Positions 54,092 through 63,692 are shown, counted from the first letter of the stretch. The stretch: DNA of 64,000 nucleotides from Oligoflexia bacterium (GCA_014378465.1 JACMNQ010000034.1:1-64000); one strand, 5' to 3'. Numbers and translations are program-made. Notes: generated by a model not told the origin, from the letters alone.

Positions 54092-54118
54092 ACGCTCGGG
54101 AGGTGAACTGAGCGTTCA
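54089..54118. terminator. Inverted repeat between convergent genes, no T-run
   Basis: TGAACGCTC (54089-54097) is repeated inverted at 54110-54118. Each arm contains the stop codon of one gene: the deacetylase on plus and panD on minus. It may halt both transcripts, but the missing T-run makes this uncertain. Confidence 0.45.
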
Positions 54119-54520
54119 AGGCAGTCTCTCTTCGAAATTTCCGTCCGGGAGAGGCACGTGCCCTGACCGGTTCGCCACTTTCTTGATTCGGTTCTCCTGA
54201 TCCAGAAGCACCACTCGGGGTTCGTACTGGAGCGCTTCCGCCTCTTCAAACTCGCCATAGGAGACGATGATGATGGAGTCTCCGGGACTGACCAGGCGAG
54301 CTGCCGCGCCGTTCACGCAGATCTGGCCTTTTTTTCCGTAGATCACGTACGTCGCGAAGCGTGAGCCGTTGCTGACATTGTAGATTTCCACGCGCTCGTT
54401 GCGGTAAAAATGAGCGGCTTCGCAGAGTTCTGAATCAATGGCGATCGAACCTTCGTAATGAAGATCTGCCTGAGTGACGGTCGCGCGGTGCAGTTTGGAT
54501 TTCATCAAGGTGATTCTCAT
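54116..54520 (-). CDS. panD: Aspartate 1-decarboxylase
   Basis: Makes beta-alanine from aspartate for pantothenate. The 134-residue product has the self-cleavage site Gly24-Ser25 in EGSIAID, which yields the pyruvoyl group, and conserved [10 protein letters not shown] and [12 protein letters not shown]. Length is typical. Start at ATG 54520; an upstream ATG at 54550 would add ten unsupported residues. Last gene of the pan operon, 26 bp after coaX. Confidence 0.96.
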   Translation of the reverse strand: MRITLMKSKLHRATVTQADLHYEGSIAIDSELCEAAHFYRNERVEIYNVSNGSRFATYVIYGKKGQICVNGAAARLVSPGDSIIIVSYGEFEEAEALQYEPRVVLLDQENRIKKVANRSGHVPLPDGNFEERLP

Positions 54521-54546
54521 GGCGGACTCCTTCGAAGTGGTTTCGG

Positions 54547-55380
54547 TCAAAGTGGATTCAGGCTGACGGGATTCAGGTCCAGTGCGGCTCTCAGTCCGAG
54601 CAGGACGAGATCTGGAATCTCTTCATCAAAAACCGCGGAGGTCGTACCGGAAACGCTCGACTTCGCATAGAGACTTGCGAAGCCCCCTGTCCCGAGCACG
54701 AGGGGCCGATCTTCAATTCTCTCTGCGACGTCGCCAAAAGCCTCTCGTGAAACGCGTGCGATGATTTCCCGCATCGCTCCGAGGTGGCTGAAGAACAGGC
54801 CCGACTGGATGCTCTCGACCGTCGATTTTCCGAGGCATTCACTCTTGGCGATGATTTCCACGGAAGGAAGTTTTGCGGTCTGGGACTCGAGCGCTTCCAT
54901 TGAAATTCGAAGTCCGGGGATGATGGTTCCCCCGAGGTAGTCCTTCTCTCCATTCACTGCGCAGAAGGTGGTGGCCGTGCCCATATCCACGATGATCAGG
55001 TTGCGTCCTGGATGACGCTGGACGGCACCGATTGAATTCGCGATCCGATCCGCTCCGACTTCAAGAGGATTGCGGTATTTGATTCTGAGTCCCGTCCTGG
55101 CTCCCGCCTGAAGAATGAAGGGGGTGATTCCGAAGTACTTCGTGCAGCAGTTCTTCATCGAATGCATGACATCCGGGACGACCGAGCAAAGCGCGATCTG
55201 CCGAATGAGAGTCGGGTCGATCTGATTCTCGCGCAACACGGAGCGCAGAAACAGGCCCATTTCGTCCGAACTCGCGCCACTGCGGGAAGTTTTTCTGAAG
55301 CGAAGGCGAATCTTCCCGGAACCGGTTTCGAAGACTCCACCGAAGATCTGACTGTTGCCGACATCCAGGGCCAGAATCAT
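54547..55380 (-). CDS. coaX: Type III pantothenate kinase
   Basis: CoaX phosphorylates pantothenate, the first step from vitamin to CoA, and unlike CoaA it is not feedback-inhibited. The 277-residue product shows the ASKHA fold motifs DVGNSQ (6-11), [12 protein letters not shown] and VDMGTATTF followed by GGTIIPG. Start overlaps the panC stop by 4 bp (ATGA), so translation is coupled. The gene lies between panC and panD in the same operon. Confidence 0.95.
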   Translation of the reverse strand: MILALDVGNSQIFGGVFETGSGKIRLRFRKTSRSGASSDEMGLFLRSVLRENQIDPTLIRQIALCSVVPDVMHSMKNCCTKYFGITPFILQAGARTGLRIKYRNPLEVGADRIANSIGAVQRHPGRNLIIVDMGTATTFCAVNGEKDYLGGTIIPGLRISMEALESQTAKLPSVEIIAKSECLGKSTVESIQSGLFFSHLGAMREIIARVSREAFGDVAERIEDRPLVLGTGGFASLYAKSSVSGTTSAVFDEEIPDLVLLGLRAALDLNPVSLNPL

Positions 55381-56141
55381 GAGTGAAACTCCGTATTGTC
55401 TATGAGGCGAACTTTTCCCAGGTGGGCGGCGATGAAGCGACGCCCATGAATTTCCGCGAGGTACTCGACTTCAAACCCCCGTTCGGTCAGTTGGCTGTGG
55501 ATGATCTCGAGGTCACGTTCAGTGCTCAGCGCACGATAGAGGGTGGGAGCGAGGGCTCGTTCGTCCCTGGTGAGGCGGACATTTCTCGAACTCAGGGCGA
55601 GGCCATCGGCTTCACGAAGCGTCGGACAGGCCCTGATTTCAGTATCGATGAAAAAGGCCTGCACCATCCCGCGGATCAGAGACAGCTGCTGAAAATCCTT
55701 CTCCCCGAAATAGGCGCGAGTCGCGCGGGTCAGAAGCAGGAGTTTGAGGACGATGGTGAGAACGCCTTCGAAATGTCCGGTCCGAAAGGCGCCGCAAAGT
55801 TCCTTGGAAAACGAAGTCTCAATCGCCTTGAAATGATATTCATCCGGATAGAGCTCTTTCGGATTGACCGGGGCGAAGACTGCATCGACGCGGTTGCGCC
55901 GTGCGACTTCGAGATCGCGGTCCATCGTCTTTGGATAATTCGCGAAATCATCCGGGTTGTTGAACTGAGTCGGGTTGACGAAGATGCTGAGGCAGACGCG
56001 GTCATTTTCGGATCGTGCCTTCTCAAGCAGACTTTCGTGACCGGCGTGAAGCGCCCCCATCGTGGGGACGAATCCCACCGTCTCGGTGCCAGGAGAGTTT
56101 CTCCAGCTGCGCAGTTCCGCGATTGAGGTGAGGAGGATCAT
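55377..56141 (-). CDS. panC: Pantothenate synthetase
   Basis: Joins pantoate and beta-alanine with ATP. The 254-residue product has [13 protein letters not shown] (the HIGH-like site reads HAGH), [20 protein letters not shown] and ALSSRN, as in the family. It is a little shorter than the E. coli enzyme (283), mainly in the C-terminal region. Its ATG shares a base with the panB stop (TAATG). Confidence 0.95.
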   Translation of the reverse strand: MILLTSIAELRSWRNSPGTETVGFVPTMGALHAGHESLLEKARSENDRVCLSIFVNPTQFNNPDDFANYPKTMDRDLEVARRNRVDAVFAPVNPKELYPDEYHFKAIETSFSKELCGAFRTGHFEGVLTIVLKLLLLTRATRAYFGEKDFQQLSLIRGMVQAFFIDTEIRACPTLREADGLALSSRNVRLTRDERALAPTLYRALSTERDLEIIHSQLTERGFEVEYLAEIHGRRFIAAHLGKVRLIDNTEFHS

Positions 56142-56944
56142 TAGGTGTAACTTTCTTCAGGAGTTGGAAAAGTTCCGGACTGAACATCGGTGTGAAATCT
56201 TTCAAAAGCCGAGAGCATGAGCTCGTGGCCATTGAGGTACCGGCGCAGGAATTTCGGCTTGAAGGTGGGATCAAAACCCAGGAGATCATGCAGTACCAGC
56301 ACCTGCCCGTCCGTGTCAGGCCCGGCACCGATGCCGATGGTGGGGATCGTGAGTGCAGCGGTGATCTTGCGGGCCACGTCGGAAGGCACGCACTCCAGGA
56401 CGAGGGCAAACGCTCCCGCCTGTTCGAACGCCCTGGCGTCCCTCAGGATCTGCTCGGCCGCCTCGATGCTCTTGCCCTGCACTTTCATTCCGCCCAGCTG
56501 GTGAACGAACTGGGGCGTGAGGCCGAGGTGCCCCATCACGGGCACTCCCGAATGGACCAGGTGATGCACGAGTTCTGCATTTCCCTGGATGCCTTCCATT
56601 TTGACGGCATGAGCCCCTGCCTGGATCAGTTTTTTGCAGGCCTCGACCGAAGACTTCAGGTCCTTGCGAATGGAGAGAAAGGGCAGATCGCCAATGATGA
56701 ATTTGTCCGGAGCGCCGCGAGCGACCGCGGAAACGTGAGTGGCGATCATTTTGGTGGTCGCATGCACCGTCGAGGAGTGACCATGCATGACCATCGCGCT
56801 GCTGTCTCCGACCAGGATGCAGTCGATCGAACTTTCGTTCACGATCTTCGCGAAACTGGAATCATAGCAGGTGAGCATGGAGATCTTCAGTTTTTCAGCA
56901 CCTTGCTTGTTTTTCCGGGCGGTGAATTCAGGGACAGTGAGCAT
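56141..56944 (-). CDS. panB: Ketopantoate hydroxymethyltransferase
   Basis: Adds a hydroxymethyl group from methylene-THF to 2-oxoisovalerate to form ketopantoate. The 267-residue product shows the family motifs LTCYDSSFAKI, ILVGDSSAMVMHGHSST, VKMEG, GHLGLTPQ and IGIGAGPDTDGQVLV. ATG 56944 is chosen, with AGGAG eight bases upstream; a longer frame to 57049 reads into the preceding gene. Overlaps the upstream DUF2520 gene by 17 bp. Confidence 0.96.
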   Translation of the reverse strand: MLTVPEFTARKNKQGAEKLKISMLTCYDSSFAKIVNESSIDCILVGDSSAMVMHGHSSTVHATTKMIATHVSAVARGAPDKFIIGDLPFLSIRKDLKSSVEACKKLIQAGAHAVKMEGIQGNAELVHHLVHSGVPVMGHLGLTPQFVHQLGGMKVQGKSIEAAEQILRDARAFEQAGAFALVLECVPSDVARKITAALTIPTIGIGAGPDTDGQVLVLHDLLGFDPTFKPKFLRRYLNGHELMLSAFERFHTDVQSGTFPTPEESYT

Positions 56945-57737
56945 GGGAGTTCTCCTGGGACAGACCACGAACTTTCGTGGTCTCCGCGTTTTCGGCGAAG
57001 TGAAATTCAACGAACTGCTGATAAATCTTCTGAAGAGGGTCTCCTTCAAGCGACTGGAGATGAGACTGCAGTGTCGGATGGTCTCCTCGAGTCAACGGGC
57101 CAGTCAGGGCCCCCTTCCAGTTGTTCTCCAGATTCACCGTGATCTGACTCAGGTAAGGGAACAGGATTTCCGGCTGCAGTTCCAGCGCGGACTCAAAACG
57201 CCTGAAGACGGTTTGCCAGAGCAGCGTCGTGAAGTTCCCTGAAGCCACGCACAGAGCATGGTAGAGCGCCTTCTTCTCAGGATCGATTCTGCAGGCAGGA
57301 TTGGGAAGTCCAGGCAAAAGCTCTTTGAGATTCGCTTCGGAGTTTTCCCTGAACGTTTCCTTGCGATTCTCCAGCACGAACGGGATGCGCTCGTAAGTTT
57401 CGCGCGTGTAAAGATCGTGCGTGAATGGAAAGAGTGGATGGGCGCCGGCAATTCCCTCAATCGAGAGGGCGCCTGAGAAATGAATGAGTTGTCCAGGTGT
57501 CTGGACCCCAAGGTCTGCCAGGCCGGTTCTGATCTGAGCTCCCACCGAGGCTACTGCCTGATCGGACACGAGAAGAAGAATGTGAGTGGCGGAGCGCGCA
57601 GACTCCAGGAAGCGCGGAGTGAGTTCACGAGAAGCCTTCCAGTGCTCGTGCGGGAGCTTCAGAAGGTTGAAATAATGATCGATGTGACGGGCAGCGCGCC
57701 CCCCACCGACGATCAGATAACGCGGTATTGATGACAT
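56928..57737 (-). CDS. Rossmann-like/DUF2520 protein, candidate ketopantoate reductase
   Basis: The 269-residue product has an N-terminal dinucleotide-binding fold (YLIVGGGRAARHI, about 6-18) and a helical C-terminal domain typical of DUF2520. This pairing resembles PanE/ApbA-type reductases. It is the first gene of the pan operon, which otherwise lacks a gene for the ketopantoate-to-pantoate step, so it is a good candidate for that enzyme (PanG-like alternative to PanE). That role is inferred from context and fold only. Start at 57737 after GAGG. Confidence 0.8.
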   Translation of the reverse strand: MSSIPRYLIVGGGRAARHIDHYFNLLKLPHEHWKASRELTPRFLESARSATHILLLVSDQAVASVGAQIRTGLADLGVQTPGQLIHFSGALSIEGIAGAHPLFPFTHDLYTRETYERIPFVLENRKETFRENSEANLKELLPGLPNPACRIDPEKKALYHALCVASGNFTTLLWQTVFRRFESALELQPEILFPYLSQITVNLENNWKGALTGPLTRGDHPTLQSHLQSLEGDPLQKIYQQFVEFHFAENAETTKVRGLSQENSHAHCP

Positions 57738-57846
57738 TTTTCCTCGGGTACCTGTCTCGACGAGATCAAGTCCTGCCAAGGGTCTAACCGATCTTTCTCC
57801 AAATTCAAATCAGAAAGGGGAGCGTTTCTGGTCTACGGGAACCGGC

Positions 57847-59220
57847 TCACTGGATCCAGACGGTCTTCTGATTGACGAAAGCGACGATCCCGGGGGTTCC
57901 GAGCTCCCGACCGAAACCGGAGTTCTTGATTCCGCCGAACGGCAGGTGAGGATCAGAAGCGACGATCGCATTCACGAAAACCTGTCCCGCTTCGAGTTCC
58001 TGAATCGCACGATTCTGTTCGGTCGGATCCTGAGTCCAGATGCTCGAGCCCAGTCCAAAGCGAGTGTCGTTGGCGACCGTCATCGCTTCCTCAAAATCCT
58101 TCACCACGAAAACCGCCGCCACCGGGCCAAAAACTTCTTCTTCATGCAGAGGAGACTTGCGGTCGATGTTCGTGATGACGGTGGGTTCATAGAAGTTTCC
58201 GTTCAAGCCCGCCGGCTTCGCCCGCTTGCCGCCCGTCACGAGCTTTGCACCCTGCTGAAGAGTGCGAGTCACTTGCCCTTCGAGTTCTTCGAGAATGCTC
58301 GTCGTCGCCAGTGGCCCGATCTGGGTTTCAGGCTTCAGCGGATCTCCGATGACCAGCGCTTTCATTCCATCGGCGAAGAGACGGGTGAATTCTTCGGCAA
58401 TCCTGACATGGACGATGAATCGTTTGGCGGCGATGCAGGATTGACCGTTGCTGATGGTTCGGGATCTGATGGCCATTTCAACGGCCTTTTTCAGGTCAGC
58501 GCTGGGCATCACGACGAATGGATCGCTGCCACCGAGTTCCAGAACGCAGGGCTTGATGAGTTTGCTGGCAAGAGCCGCAACTTCACTGCCCGCTTTTTCG
58601 CTTCCGGTGAGTGTGACTCCCTTGACGTGTTCGCTTTCGATGATTCGCGAAACCTGCTTTGAATTGACCAGCAATGTCTGGAGCACGCCCTTCGCGAAAC
58701 CCGCTTCGAGAATCACGGATTCGATTGCGAGTGCGGACTGCGGAACGTTCGAAGCGTGTTTGAGCAGCATCGTGTTGCCGGCCATGAGTGCGGGCGCGAT
58801 CGCACGAAAAGCCTGCCAGAACGGAAAATTCCAAGGCATGATGGCGAGGATGGGACCGAGGGGTTGATGGATCACGTAGGACTCGGTTGCCCGGGTCTCG
58901 ATTTTCCTTCGAGCCAGAAGAGACTTCGCTTCGGTGGCGTAAAAACGGCACGCGCTGGCGCATTTGACGACTTCATCCACTGCGCTCTGCAGAGGTTTGC
59001 CCATTTCCAGAACGATCGTTCGGGCGAGTTCGTCTTTTCTTCTTTCGAGAAGATCAGCCACCTTCAGCAGTCGGGCGCCACGCTCGTCGAAAGTCGTGTT
59101 CCGATAGGAAAGAAATGTCCGCCTGGACAAGTCGATTTTTGAGTCAATCTCCGAAGAAGTCAGGTCGGAAAAATTTTTCAGAGTCTCATTCGTCGCAGGA
59201 TTGATCGTTGCTATTGGCAT
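57847..59220 (-). CDS. NAD(P)-dependent aldehyde dehydrogenase, succinate-semialdehyde type
   Basis: A 457-residue aldehyde dehydrogenase. The catalytic Cys262 is in NGQSCIAAKR and the general base Glu is in LELGGSDPF; cofactor residues PWNFPFW and GSEKAGSEV are present. Length and NPATNE start resemble the YneI/Sad group that oxidises succinate semialdehyde, but the substrate is not certain. Divergent from the yebC gene with a 22-bp gap, so each promoter must lie partly inside the other gene. Confidence 0.9.
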   Translation of the reverse strand: MPIATINPATNETLKNFSDLTSSEIDSKIDLSRRTFLSYRNTTFDERGARLLKVADLLERRKDELARTIVLEMGKPLQSAVDEVVKCASACRFYATEAKSLLARRKIETRATESYVIHQPLGPILAIMPWNFPFWQAFRAIAPALMAGNTMLLKHASNVPQSALAIESVILEAGFAKGVLQTLLVNSKQVSRIIESEHVKGVTLTGSEKAGSEVAALASKLIKPCVLELGGSDPFVVMPSADLKKAVEMAIRSRTISNGQSCIAAKRFIVHVRIAEEFTRLFADGMKALVIGDPLKPETQIGPLATTSILEELEGQVTRTLQQGAKLVTGGKRAKPAGLNGNFYEPTVITNIDRKSPLHEEEVFGPVAAVFVVKDFEEAMTVANDTRFGLGSSIWTQDPTEQNRAIQELEAGQVFVNAIVASDPHLPFGGIKNSGFGRELGTPGIVAFVNQKTVWIQ

Positions 59221-59242
59221 AGGCTGAGGATAAGACAAATCC

Positions 59243-59965
59243 ATGGGAGCTCAATGGAAACATGCTGGTCGAATTGAAGGTTCATCCAAACGAAGCGCGT
59301 TGTTCGGGAAATTCGTCAAGGAAATCCAAGTAGCCGCGAAGCTGGGCGATCCGAGTCCGGACAACAATTCCCGTCTGCGCGTAGCGGTAGAAGCGGCGCG
59401 AAAAGTATCAGTGCCGCGAGAAACCATTGAACGCGCCATCAAAAAAGGTGCTGGATTGCTCGAAGGTCAGGAAACCTACGAAACCGTGGTGTATGAAGGT
59501 TTCGCTCCCCATAAAGTCCCAGTCATCGTTGAATGCCTGACCGATAATAAAAATCGAACTGCTGCTGATGTGCGAGTTCTTTTCCGCAAAGGCCAATTGG
59601 GCGCGATGGGTGCCGTGACCTGGATGTTCGACCGCATGGGCGTGATCGAAGCCACGCACAAGATTGCCGGCCTCGACATCGAAGGTGCTGCGATCGAATC
59701 CGGCGCTCAGAATGTTGAGCCCCTGGAAGCTTCCGAAGTGCCCCCTGGGCACTCTGGGGCGCGTTTTTTCGCCGAAGCCACGGATCTCGACTCCGTCAAC
59801 AAGGCTTTGACTGAAGCCGGCTGGGTGATTACCCTGTCGGAACTGAGTTACCTCGCAAAGAATTTTTCAGAACTTCCGGACGACCAGAAAAAGGAAGTCG
59901 TGGAGTTTCTTGGATCGATCGACGAGAACGACGACGTTCACCGCGTTTACGCAGCAATCAGGTAG
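59243..59965 (+). CDS. yebC: YebC/PmpR-family protein
   Basis: YebC-family proteins (TACO1 in mitochondria) act as DNA-binding regulators or assist ribosomes translating proline-rich stretches. The 240-residue product has the family opening MGAQWKHAGRIEGSSKR, GDPSPDNNSRLR, ETIERAIKKG, VECLTDNKNRT and GAVTWMFDRMG. It is not next to ruvC, its common neighbour. GAGGA lies 13 bases before the ATG. Confidence 0.94.
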   Translation: MGAQWKHAGRIEGSSKRSALFGKFVKEIQVAAKLGDPSPDNNSRLRVAVEAARKVSVPRETIERAIKKGAGLLEGQETYETVVYEGFAPHKVPVIVECLTDNKNRTAADVRVLFRKGQLGAMGAVTWMFDRMGVIEATHKIAGLDIEGAAIESGAQNVEPLEASEVPPGHSGARFFAEATDLDSVNKALTEAGWVITLSELSYLAKNFSELPDDQKKEVVEFLGSIDENDDVHRVYAAIR

Positions 59966-59976
59966 CCCGGGTAAAA

Positions 59977-60942
59977 TCAGCCTTTTCGAGTTTTCTGGGC
60001 CGTGTCCGCCTGTGACTTGTCTTCACTGTTGAACTTGAACCCGGTCTTGAGTCCGGGCCGTGCGTGTTCCTCATAGTAGTCGTAATCTGAGACGACTCTG
60101 CAGCCGAATTTATTGGAATAAGCTTTCGTGAATTCAGCTCCGAAAAACACGATCTGCGAAGAATAATAGATCCAGGCCAACACGACCACCAGGGATCCTG
60201 CCGCTCCGTAGGACGAGCCGATGCTCGCTTTGCCCAGGTAAAGCCCGATACCCCATTTCCCCAGAGTGAAGAGCGCGGACGTCACGGCAGCTCCGATCCA
60301 GACGTCTTTCCAAGCAATCTTGGCATCGGGGAGGAATTTGTAAATCATCGCGAACAGGCCTGTGACCACGGCAAAGGAGACCGCGAAGTTCACACCTTGC
60401 CACAGAACCGCGCCACCGGGCAGTCGGTCCTGAACGTACACTCCCGTGGCTGCAAGAGCAGCGGTGATGAGCAGTGAAGCAAGAAGGAGAAACCCGATCC
60501 CCAGGATCATGCCCACGGAGAGAAGTCGCGAAAGGAGAAATCCTCGAATGCCGGAGTCGCCTTTCTTTTTTTTCACTTTCCAGATCAGGTTCAGGGAACT
60601 TTGAAGCTGAATGAAAACGGAAGACGCCCCGACCAGGAGCATGAGCACTCCCACGATTGTGGCGATGATCCCTGAGCGAGGTTTGTTCACGCTCTGGAGC
60701 ATGCTCTGGATCATGTCCGCTCCTGAAGTCCCCACCACGCCTTGAAGTGTATGGAAGATCTGGCCTCGGGCCGCGTCCTGGCCAAAGACGAGCCCGGCCA
60801 CTGCAATGACCACGAGAAGCAGGGGCGCCAAGGAGAAAATCGTGTAATACGCAAGCGCGGCTCCTTGAGCTGGTGCGTCATCATCGATCCAGCTATTGGC
60901 AGCTTCTATAAAAAGGCCGAAGGCGTCTCTGAGAGTCTTCAT
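59977..60942 (-). CDS. YihY/BrkB-family inner-membrane protein
   Basis: A 321-residue polytopic membrane protein of the YihY/BrkB (UPF0761) family; transport or envelope roles are proposed but unproven. About six hydrophobic segments are visible, with the family marks DDAPAQGAALAYYTIFSLAPLL near the N-terminus and WIYYSSQIVFFGAEFTK near the C-terminus, and a cytosolic charged tail. Start at ATG 60942, directly before the conserved part; the frame reaches to 61140 without likeness. Overall length fits the family. Confidence 0.92.
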   Translation of the reverse strand: MKTLRDAFGLFIEAANSWIDDDAPAQGAALAYYTIFSLAPLLLVVIAVAGLVFGQDAARGQIFHTLQGVVGTSGADMIQSMLQSVNKPRSGIIATIVGVLMLLVGASSVFIQLQSSLNLIWKVKKKKGDSGIRGFLLSRLLSVGMILGIGFLLLASLLITAALAATGVYVQDRLPGGAVLWQGVNFAVSFAVVTGLFAMIYKFLPDAKIAWKDVWIGAAVTSALFTLGKWGIGLYLGKASIGSSYGAAGSLVVVLAWIYYSSQIVFFGAEFTKAYSNKFGCRVVSDYDYYEEHARPGLKTGFKFNSEDKSQADTAQKTRKG

Positions 60943-61346
60943 GGTCGGCAATTTTGCAACCGCTATGCCGCTCGCTCGAGAGATCTTGCCTATCCAGCCG
61001 AAGATCTTCACATCAGGGGTTCCGTTACGTTCAAAAGTGAGCGACATGGGGTCCGGTTGTCTCTCGTCGTGCTCAACGCTGCTCCGAAAATCGCCGACAT
61101 GCTGGAGGTAGACCTGACAGTTCATTTGGAATCGGCGCATTAAGTATCGATTTCAATAACTGTTGTATAGAAAAAAACTGTTGAAATGATTCAACTAACT
61201 GAGTTGAAAGCAACGCCTCAGGGACGAGCTTGCCGGCGGCATCAGGCAGATTTTACCCAGGCAATTTCAGCGGCTTAGAAAGATGTTTGGATAATTAAGT
61301 TTCTATAGAAAGATAGAAAGGTGCCGAAAAGATAGGTAGGAGGCCT
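60943..61346. promoter_or_regulatory. Divergent intergenic region with switchable hairpins
   Basis: No gene is supported in these 404 bp. GTTGAA (61180-61185), TTCAAC (61190-61195) and GTTGAA (61203-61208) allow the middle arm to pair with either flank, so two hairpins exclude each other. A perfect 12-bp palindrome TTTCTATAGAAA lies at 61300-61311, 35 bp before the lipoprotein ATG, a possible operator. A canonical promoter pair was not found. Confidence 0.45.
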
Positions 61347-62321
61347 ATGCAGATGATTCAATCCCGTTATGTCCAATTAGCCCAGTTCGCGATTGCCGCC
61401 GCTCTTCTTTCGACCAGTATGGTCGCTTGCAAGACCGCCCAGATGAAAGATTCAGATGTCGCGGGGTTTTCCGACGTCACGCAGGAATTTGCCGCCGATG
61501 GTTCTGACCGTTTCCCGGCCAGCGGACCCGGCAGTGGCCTGACCGAAGGACTCTATAAAATGCTCCCGGCCCAGGAGAGAGCTGGAGCGCTTGCGTCCAT
61601 CACCGACAGAGTCGCCGCAAGTTCGGGCAAGAAGTTCGCACCCAGCGAGCTCAAAGTTTATCTCAAGGCCCATCCAGATGTGGATTTGGCCGTCGCTAAA
61701 CAGCTTGAAAAAACTCCGGGCCTGGCCCGCTACTTTTCGAACGAAAGTTCTCCCGCCGTTCAGAAGCTGCATGCGGAAGTGAATGCCGCATCCAAGGGTC
61801 TCGGTGATTATCAGAAGGGTTCAGGCACTGCGGGCTTCAAGGCTTCCGGCCTCGGCATGGTTGGAGTGGGCAAAGGCGGCCAGAGCGTCAATCAGCGCAT
61901 CAAGGATCTCGAGGATTCTTTCCTTTCCAAAACCGCTGGCAACGCTGAAGCTACCGGAATTGCCAAACAGATCATTTCCAAGAACGAAGAGGCTCTCAGC
62001 CTTTATGGTGAGACGATCTCGAATCCAAAGACCTGCGCGAATCTTTCGCCTGCAGCGATGAAGGATTACAACGCGTTTCTCGATCACGTGGTCGAAGATG
62101 GTCGTCAGGTCGAAAAAGCTGGCCAGAAGCCAAGCCCCTGCACTGGAGCCAAAGCCGCGGTTCTTTACCAGCATACGAATCTTCTCAGACCGATCGCCCA
62201 GGCCAAACAGGCCGTGAGTGAAATGTCCGAGATCTGTGAGTTCACTCCAAAGTCCTGGAAACTCGAAGTGAATCGGCAGCCAGCCACCGCTGATGCGATT
62301 CGCGCCCAGAACTGCAAGTAA
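61347..62321 (+). CDS. Lipoprotein of unknown function
   Basis: Unrecognised 324-residue protein. Lipoprotein signal with lipobox MVAC (Cys near 28). The mature part is mostly helical with conserved-looking Lys/Glu-rich segments and a few cysteines in the second half (about 231, 263, 297 and the penultimate residue) that could form two disulphides. GTAGGAGG lies seven bases before the ATG. Single gene with its own terminator. Confidence 0.7.
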   Translation: MQMIQSRYVQLAQFAIAAALLSTSMVACKTAQMKDSDVAGFSDVTQEFAADGSDRFPASGPGSGLTEGLYKMLPAQERAGALASITDRVAASSGKKFAPSELKVYLKAHPDVDLAVAKQLEKTPGLARYFSNESSPAVQKLHAEVNAASKGLGDYQKGSGTAGFKASGLGMVGVGKGGQSVNQRIKDLEDSFLSKTAGNAEATGIAKQIISKNEEALSLYGETISNPKTCANLSPAAMKDYNAFLDHVVEDGRQVEKAGQKPSPCTGAKAAVLYQHTNLLRPIAQAKQAVSEMSEICEFTPKSWKLEVNRQPATADAIRAQNCK

Positions 62322-62346
62322 GCTGCAGACTGAATTGAACTTCCTG

Positions 62347-62380
62347 AAGGGGTGCTGGATTTTTCCAGCGCCCCTTTTCA
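62347..62380 (+). terminator. Terminator after the lipoprotein gene
   Basis: A 12-bp stem (62347-62358 with 62365-62376, one T-G wobble), 6-base loop, followed by TTCATTTCT. It lies 25 bp past the stop codon. Confidence 0.85.
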
Positions 62381-62383
62381 TTT

Positions 62384-63508
62384 CTATTTCTTGAGAACGA
62401 TCTTGCCGTAGTCGGGAACGATTCGGTAGAGGGGACTGGGCTGACAGGGGTCAAAATCACGACCGATGTTGATCTTGCAGTCGTGGTCCTTCTTGTAGTC
62501 GCTCATGTGTGAGACGAAGCGATCAAAGAGTCCCGGATCGATCTTCTTGCCACGAGTTTTTTTCATCAGTGACAGGGCATCCTGAGTGCTGAGCGGACTC
62601 TGGTAACTGCGCTGTGAAGTGACGGCGTCGAAGAAATCCGCGATGCTCACGATGCGCGAGAGTTCGTGAATCTGCTCACCGGAAAGCTGCTTGGGGTAGC
62701 CCGAGCCGTCGAAGTTTTCGTGATGCTCGTGGACCACGCGGCTCACGAGATTCAGATCCACGTGCGCAACCGTCTCCATCCCGTTCTGATTGAGCAGATC
62801 GTAACCGAATTTCGGATGCTTCTTGATGACGAGGTAATCCGCTTCATTCAGTTTTCCGGAGTTGTTGATGATCGTGACCGGTACCTGAATTTTTCCGATG
62901 TCGTGAAGCATGCCGCTCATGCCGGCGTTGATGAGCTGTTCTTCAGTCGCGTCGGGGTGGACCAGTCGGTAGATGAGGATCGAATACATCGAAACGTTGA
63001 TGGAGTGGTCGTAAGTGTAAAAGTCATGAAAGCTCAGGCCGCCGAGGAGTTCCTGAAGTTTCTCGACATTGTAGTCCTTGAGCACGCCCACGAAACCGGT
63101 GATGACCGCCCGCGAATCCGTGATGCACGCACTCAGAGCCTCGACGGACAAAGTCTGCTTCTGGTTGAAGAGATTGCCCAGATACTGGATCGCCGAATTC
63201 TTGAGAACCGTCGTTTTCTCCGCCGTGCTCTTGCCCTGGAGCTTGCACAGGCTTTCGAGGTAGCGGGGACGCTGGTCTTCCAGAATGTAGAATTGTCCGT
63301 ATTTTTCCTTGAAGTGAAAGAGATCTTCGAGGCTCAGGTAGCCTCCTTCTGGAAAAATGCGCACGAAGCGTTCGTGTTCTTCGAGTGCGGATGAATTGAT
63401 GTAGAGATCGTAGGGAACAGTGTCCTCACGAATGATCCATTGAAATGCGACCGCAAAAAAGCTCCGACTCATCCCCTGAGTTTCACTCGGTTTGAAGAAA
63501 TTCTCCAC
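62384..63508 (-). CDS. HD-GYP cyclic-di-GMP phosphodiesterase
   Basis: A 374-residue protein. The N-terminal 150 residues are a strand- and helix-rich domain without a clear name (DLYINSSALEEHERFV, LEDQRPRYLESL). The HD-GYP domain follows: LHDIGK near residue 200 and HHENFDGSGYP about 60 residues later, all metal and catalytic residues kept. It should hydrolyse cyclic di-GMP. The start is uncertain: GTG at 63508 or ATG at 63472. Transcribed alone, divergent from the last lipoprotein gene. Confidence 0.92.
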   Translation of the reverse strand: MENFFKPSETQGMSRSFFAVAFQWIIREDTVPYDLYINSSALEEHERFVRIFPEGGYLSLEDLFHFKEKYGQFYILEDQRPRYLESLCKLQGKSTAEKTTVLKNSAIQYLGNLFNQKQTLSVEALSACITDSRAVITGFVGVLKDYNVEKLQELLGGLSFHDFYTYDHSINVSMYSILIYRLVHPDATEEQLINAGMSGMLHDIGKIQVPVTIINNSGKLNEADYLVIKKHPKFGYDLLNQNGMETVAHVDLNLVSRVVHEHHENFDGSGYPKQLSGEQIHELSRIVSIADFFDAVTSQRSYQSPLSTQDALSLMKKTRGKKIDPGLFDRFVSHMSDYKKDHDCKINIGRDFDPCQPSPLYRIVPDYGKIVLKK

Positions 63509-63674
63509 ACAAAGATAAAGTTAATTATAATTTACATTACGGGGTTGTAGACGTCGCAGCGCTAGCCATTAAAACGATAAGTCTTAATGGATTCAGTTTA
63601 AGTTGTGAATATAAAGTATTATTATCGGGTATTTAGGGTAATTTGACGCATCACATTAAAGCTGTTACTCTCTT

Positions 63675-63692
63675 AGTTAAGGAAACTTAACT
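63675..63692 (+). promoter_or_regulatory. Hairpin holding the ribosome-binding site
   Basis: AGTTAAG (63675-63681) pairs with CTTAACT (63686-63692) around a GAAA tetraloop, four bases before the ATG. The likely Shine-Dalgarno AAGGA (63679-63683) is partly in the stem and loop. It could hide or position the site. Confidence 0.5.

Noticed and set aside
56945-57049. Longer N-terminus of PanB
   Set aside because: The extra 35 residues lie in the upstream DUF2520 gene in another frame, and AGGAG supports the ATG at 56944.
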